Positions 16,431 to 18,323 of a DNA stretch of 18,323 nt are shown piece after piece; position 1 is the first letter of the stretch; each line of letters starts with the position of its first letter. Source of the DNA: an uncultured Pseudomonadales bacterium (GTDB lineage Bacteria; Pseudomonadota; Gammaproteobacteria; Pseudomonadales; IMCC2047); assembly GCA_947258895.1 (NCBI GenBank), contig CAMYKE010000005.1:1-18323 (forward strand), given 5' to 3'. The position numbers and the translations under genes are program-made. The notes under the pieces were generated by a model. It was not told the DNA's origin. It saw only the letters and a program-made list of their open reading frames with translations, and did not search any database.

Positions 16431-16463
16431 AAATCCGTGTTATTGCGGTTTTTAGCGCGTCCG

Positions 16464-16472
16464 ATTATATCA
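16464..16472 (-). promoter_or_regulatory. Extended -10 promoter candidate of the rnf operon
   Basis: On the minus strand the sequence reads TGATATAAT: a consensus -10 TATAAT (16464-16469) preceded by the extended TG (16471-16472). No good -35 is visible at 17-18 nt, which is tolerated by extended -10 promoters. Transcription would begin about 27 nt before the rnfA ATG. A palindromic CATAAGTTTATG (minus strand, around 16516-16527) and a second CATAAGTTT lie upstream and could be a regulator site. Confidence 0.5.
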
Positions 16473-16601
16473 AACACCGGCGCTTAAAACTTATGAAACC
16501 TCAGTACCTTGCGTCATAAACTTATGTACGCTGCGCCGGACCGGCACATTGACGCCAGGTTGCCATTCGGATGCATTCCCAATGCGTTGCGCCGAATCGG
16601 G

Positions 16602-18323
16602 TTACTTGATGCGCATGCCAGGCGCGGCGCCCTCATCGGGATGCAGCAACCAGATGTCCTTCCCGCCCGGGCCGGCCGCCAGCACCATGCCCTCGGAAAC
16701 GCCGAAGCGCATTTTGCGGGGCTGCAGGTTGGCGACTACTACGGTAAGGCGACCCTCCAGCTCGGCGGCCTTGTAGGCACTCTTGATGCCCGCAAAGACG
16801 CAGCGTTGGCGTGCTTCCGAAATATTTTCACCCAAATCCAGGGTCAGTTTCAGCAGTTTGTCCGCGCCTTCAACCGCTTCCGCCTTGACGATTTGGGCGA
16901 TGCGCAGATCAACCTTGGCAAAATCAGCATATTCGATCTCGTCGGCGATCGCTTCCGGGGCCTCCGCCTGTGGCGAGTCGGTATCACTTTCCGCCGGTTC
17001 CCTGGCCTTGGCGTCGTGGGACTTTTCCAGGGCAAGCTCCGCCTTGGTGGCGGTCAGCATGGCGTCAATCTTGTCTTTATCCACCCGCGACATCAGCGGA
17101 TGAAAGTCATTGATGCGGTGATCCAGCAACAGATCGGAGCGATCGTCCCAGCTTTGGGGTCCGATATTCAGGAACAGTTCGGAATGGGTGGCGGTGGAGG
17201 GCAGCACCGGCCGCAGGTACACCATCAGTATTCGAAACAGGTTGAGGCCCAGTGAGCATACCAGTTGGACAGTATGCTTCTGATCGCTCCGCTTCATCAG
17301 GGCCCAGGGTTTCTCGCTGTCGATGTATTGATTGGCGCTATCCGCCAGTGCCATGATCTCACGGATTGCCTTGCCGAATTCCAGGTTTTCATAGTGGCTT
17401 GCAATGCTGTCGCCCGCGTCGATAAACTGCTCGATCATCTCGGGTTCCGCGCAATTTTCCGACAACTGGCCGCTGAAATGCTTGTTGATAAAGCCTGCGC
17501 AGCGACTCGCAATGTTGACCACCTTGCCGACCAGGTCGGAATTTACCCGTTGGGCGAAGTCGTTCAGGTTGAGGTCGAAATCCTCGGTCGTGTTGCCGAG
17601 CTTGGCGGCGAAATAGTAGCGCAGGTATTCCGGATGCAGGTAACTAAGGTAGGTGCGGGCCTTGATGAAGGTGCCCCGGGATTTGGACATCTTCTTGCCG
17701 TCGACTGTCAGGAAGCCGTGCGCATGCACTGCCGTCGGGGTACGGAAATCCGCGCAACTGAGCATTGCCGGCCAGAACAGGGCATGAAAATTGATAATAT
17801 CCTTGCCGATGAAGTGATGCAGTTCCGCGGTAGAGCCTTCGTCCCAGTATTCATTGAAATTGAGGTCGTTACGCGCATCGCAGAGGTTCTTGAAACTGGC
17901 CATGTAGCCGATGGGAGCGTCCAGCCAGACATAAAAGTATTTCTGGTCACTATTGGGGATCTGGAAGCCGAAATACGGTACATCGCGACTGATATCCCAT
18001 TCCTGCAATCCGCCGTCGAGCCACTCCTGTAACTTGTTGGCGACCGATTCCTGCAGTGTGCCACTGCGTGTCCAGTCCTTGAGCATCTCGGTAAATTCCG
18101 GCAGCTTGAAGAAGTAATGTAGCGATTCCCGGGGCACCGGCGTGGCGCCGGAAATCGCCGAAACGGCGTCAATCAGTTCACTGGGACTGTAAGTCGCACC
18201 ACAGGATTCACAATTGTCGCCATACTGGTCGGGCGTTTTGCAACGTGGGCACGTGCCCCTGATAAAGCGATCGGCGAGGAACATCTCCTTCTCCGGATCG
18301 TAGGCCTGGGTGATGGGCCGCTC
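16602..18323 (-). CDS. metG: Methionyl-tRNA synthetase (5' part outside window)
   Basis: Charges tRNA-Met. The frame is open to the window edge, giving the C-terminal 573 residues; about 100 N-terminal residues including the HIGH motif are missing. Visible parts: a zinc knuckle [17 protein letters not shown] (C25, C28, C38, C41 of the fragment), the class I motif KKMSKSRG (KMSKS 211-215), the anticodon-binding helical domain, an acidic linker and a C-terminal EMAPII/Trbp111-like tRNA-binding domain (about the last 105 residues, from [13 protein letters not shown]) that mediates dimerisation in the E. coli-type enzyme. It ends 171 nt before rnfA; a weak imperfect stem (16565-16597) without a T-run follows its stop, so readthrough into rnf is possible. 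Confidence 0.97.
   Translation of the reverse strand, partial: ERPITQAYDPEKEMFLADRFIRGTCPRCKTPDQYGDNCESCGATYSPSELIDAVSAISGATPVPRESLHYFFKLPEFTEMLKDWTRSGTLQESVANKLQEWLDGGLQEWDISRDVPYFGFQIPNSDQKYFYVWLDAPIGYMASFKNLCDARNDLNFNEYWDEGSTAELHHFIGKDIINFHALFWPAMLSCADFRTPTAVHAHGFLTVDGKKMSKSRGTFIKARTYLSYLHPEYLRYYFAAKLGNTTEDFDLNLNDFAQRVNSDLVGKVVNIASRCAGFINKHFSGQLSENCAEPEMIEQFIDAGDSIASHYENLEFGKAIREIMALADSANQYIDSEKPWALMKRSDQKHTVQLVCSLGLNLFRILMVYLRPVLPSTATHSELFLNIGPQSWDDRSDLLLDHRINDFHPLMSRVDKDKIDAMLTATKAELALEKSHDAKAREPAESDTDSPQAEAPEAIADEIEYADFAKVDLRIAQIVKAEAVEGADKLLKLTLDLGENISEARQRCVFAGIKSAYKAAELEGRLTVVVANLQPRKMRFGVSEGMVLAAGPGGKDIWLLHPDEGAAPGMRIK

Noticed and set aside
16565..16597. Terminator after metG
   Set aside because: The nested stems are 5-6 bp with long unpaired parts, and no T-run follows on the minus strand.

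Overview
The window looks like chromosomal DNA of a GC-moderate gammaproteobacterium, probably a marine, Pseudomonas-like or Cellvibrionales/Halieaceae-like lineage. The basis is gene content: FabY-type ketoacyl synthase, bifunctional MnmC, YheU, and the order metG - rnfABCDGE - nth that is typical of Gammaproteobacteria. Taxon placement is inference.

Layout. 2-139 (+) is the last 45 codons of an FtsX/YbbP-type ABC permease. 296-2242 (+) is acetyl-CoA synthetase (acs) behind a recognisable promoter with a perfect palindrome abutting its -35 box. 2243-3908 is a decayed region: a dispersed palindromic repeat, a small one-TM cysteine protein (2662-2922, -), and a GlxA/AraC-type regulator pseudogene (2958-3764, -) split by a 264-bp MITE with 22-bp terminal inverted repeats. 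3909-5816 (+) is fabY. 5850-6404 (-) is a secreted DUF3806 protein. 6405-6827 is AT-rich and mostly non-coding; together with the start of the next ORF it carries three DnaA-box matches. 6828-7556 (+) is an SLT-type putative lytic transglycosylase lipoprotein and 7607-7816 (+) is a YheU-family protein. A second copy of the dispersed repeat fills the convergent gap to the long leftward block.

8015-16430 (-) reads as one transcription unit, rnfA-rnfB-rnfC-rnfD-rnfG-rnfE-nth-mnmC, preceded by the 3' part of metG (16602-18323, -, open at the window edge). Rnf is the membrane NADH/ferredoxin oxidoreductase that is ion-translocating or SoxR-reducing depending on the species; Nth is the Fe-S base-excision glycosylase; MnmC finishes the mnm5(s2)U34 tRNA modification.

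The most unusual structure is a tandem pair of near-identical MITEs (13244-13692) inside the rnf operon between rnfC and rnfD. Removing them at the flanking TA dinucleotides rebuilds a compact junction of 21 nt between the rnfC stop and the rnfD start. I see no CRISPR array, rRNA or tRNA gene, and no convincing undescribed multigene system. What stands out is repeat and MITE activity, one pseudogene, and the DnaA-box cluster.
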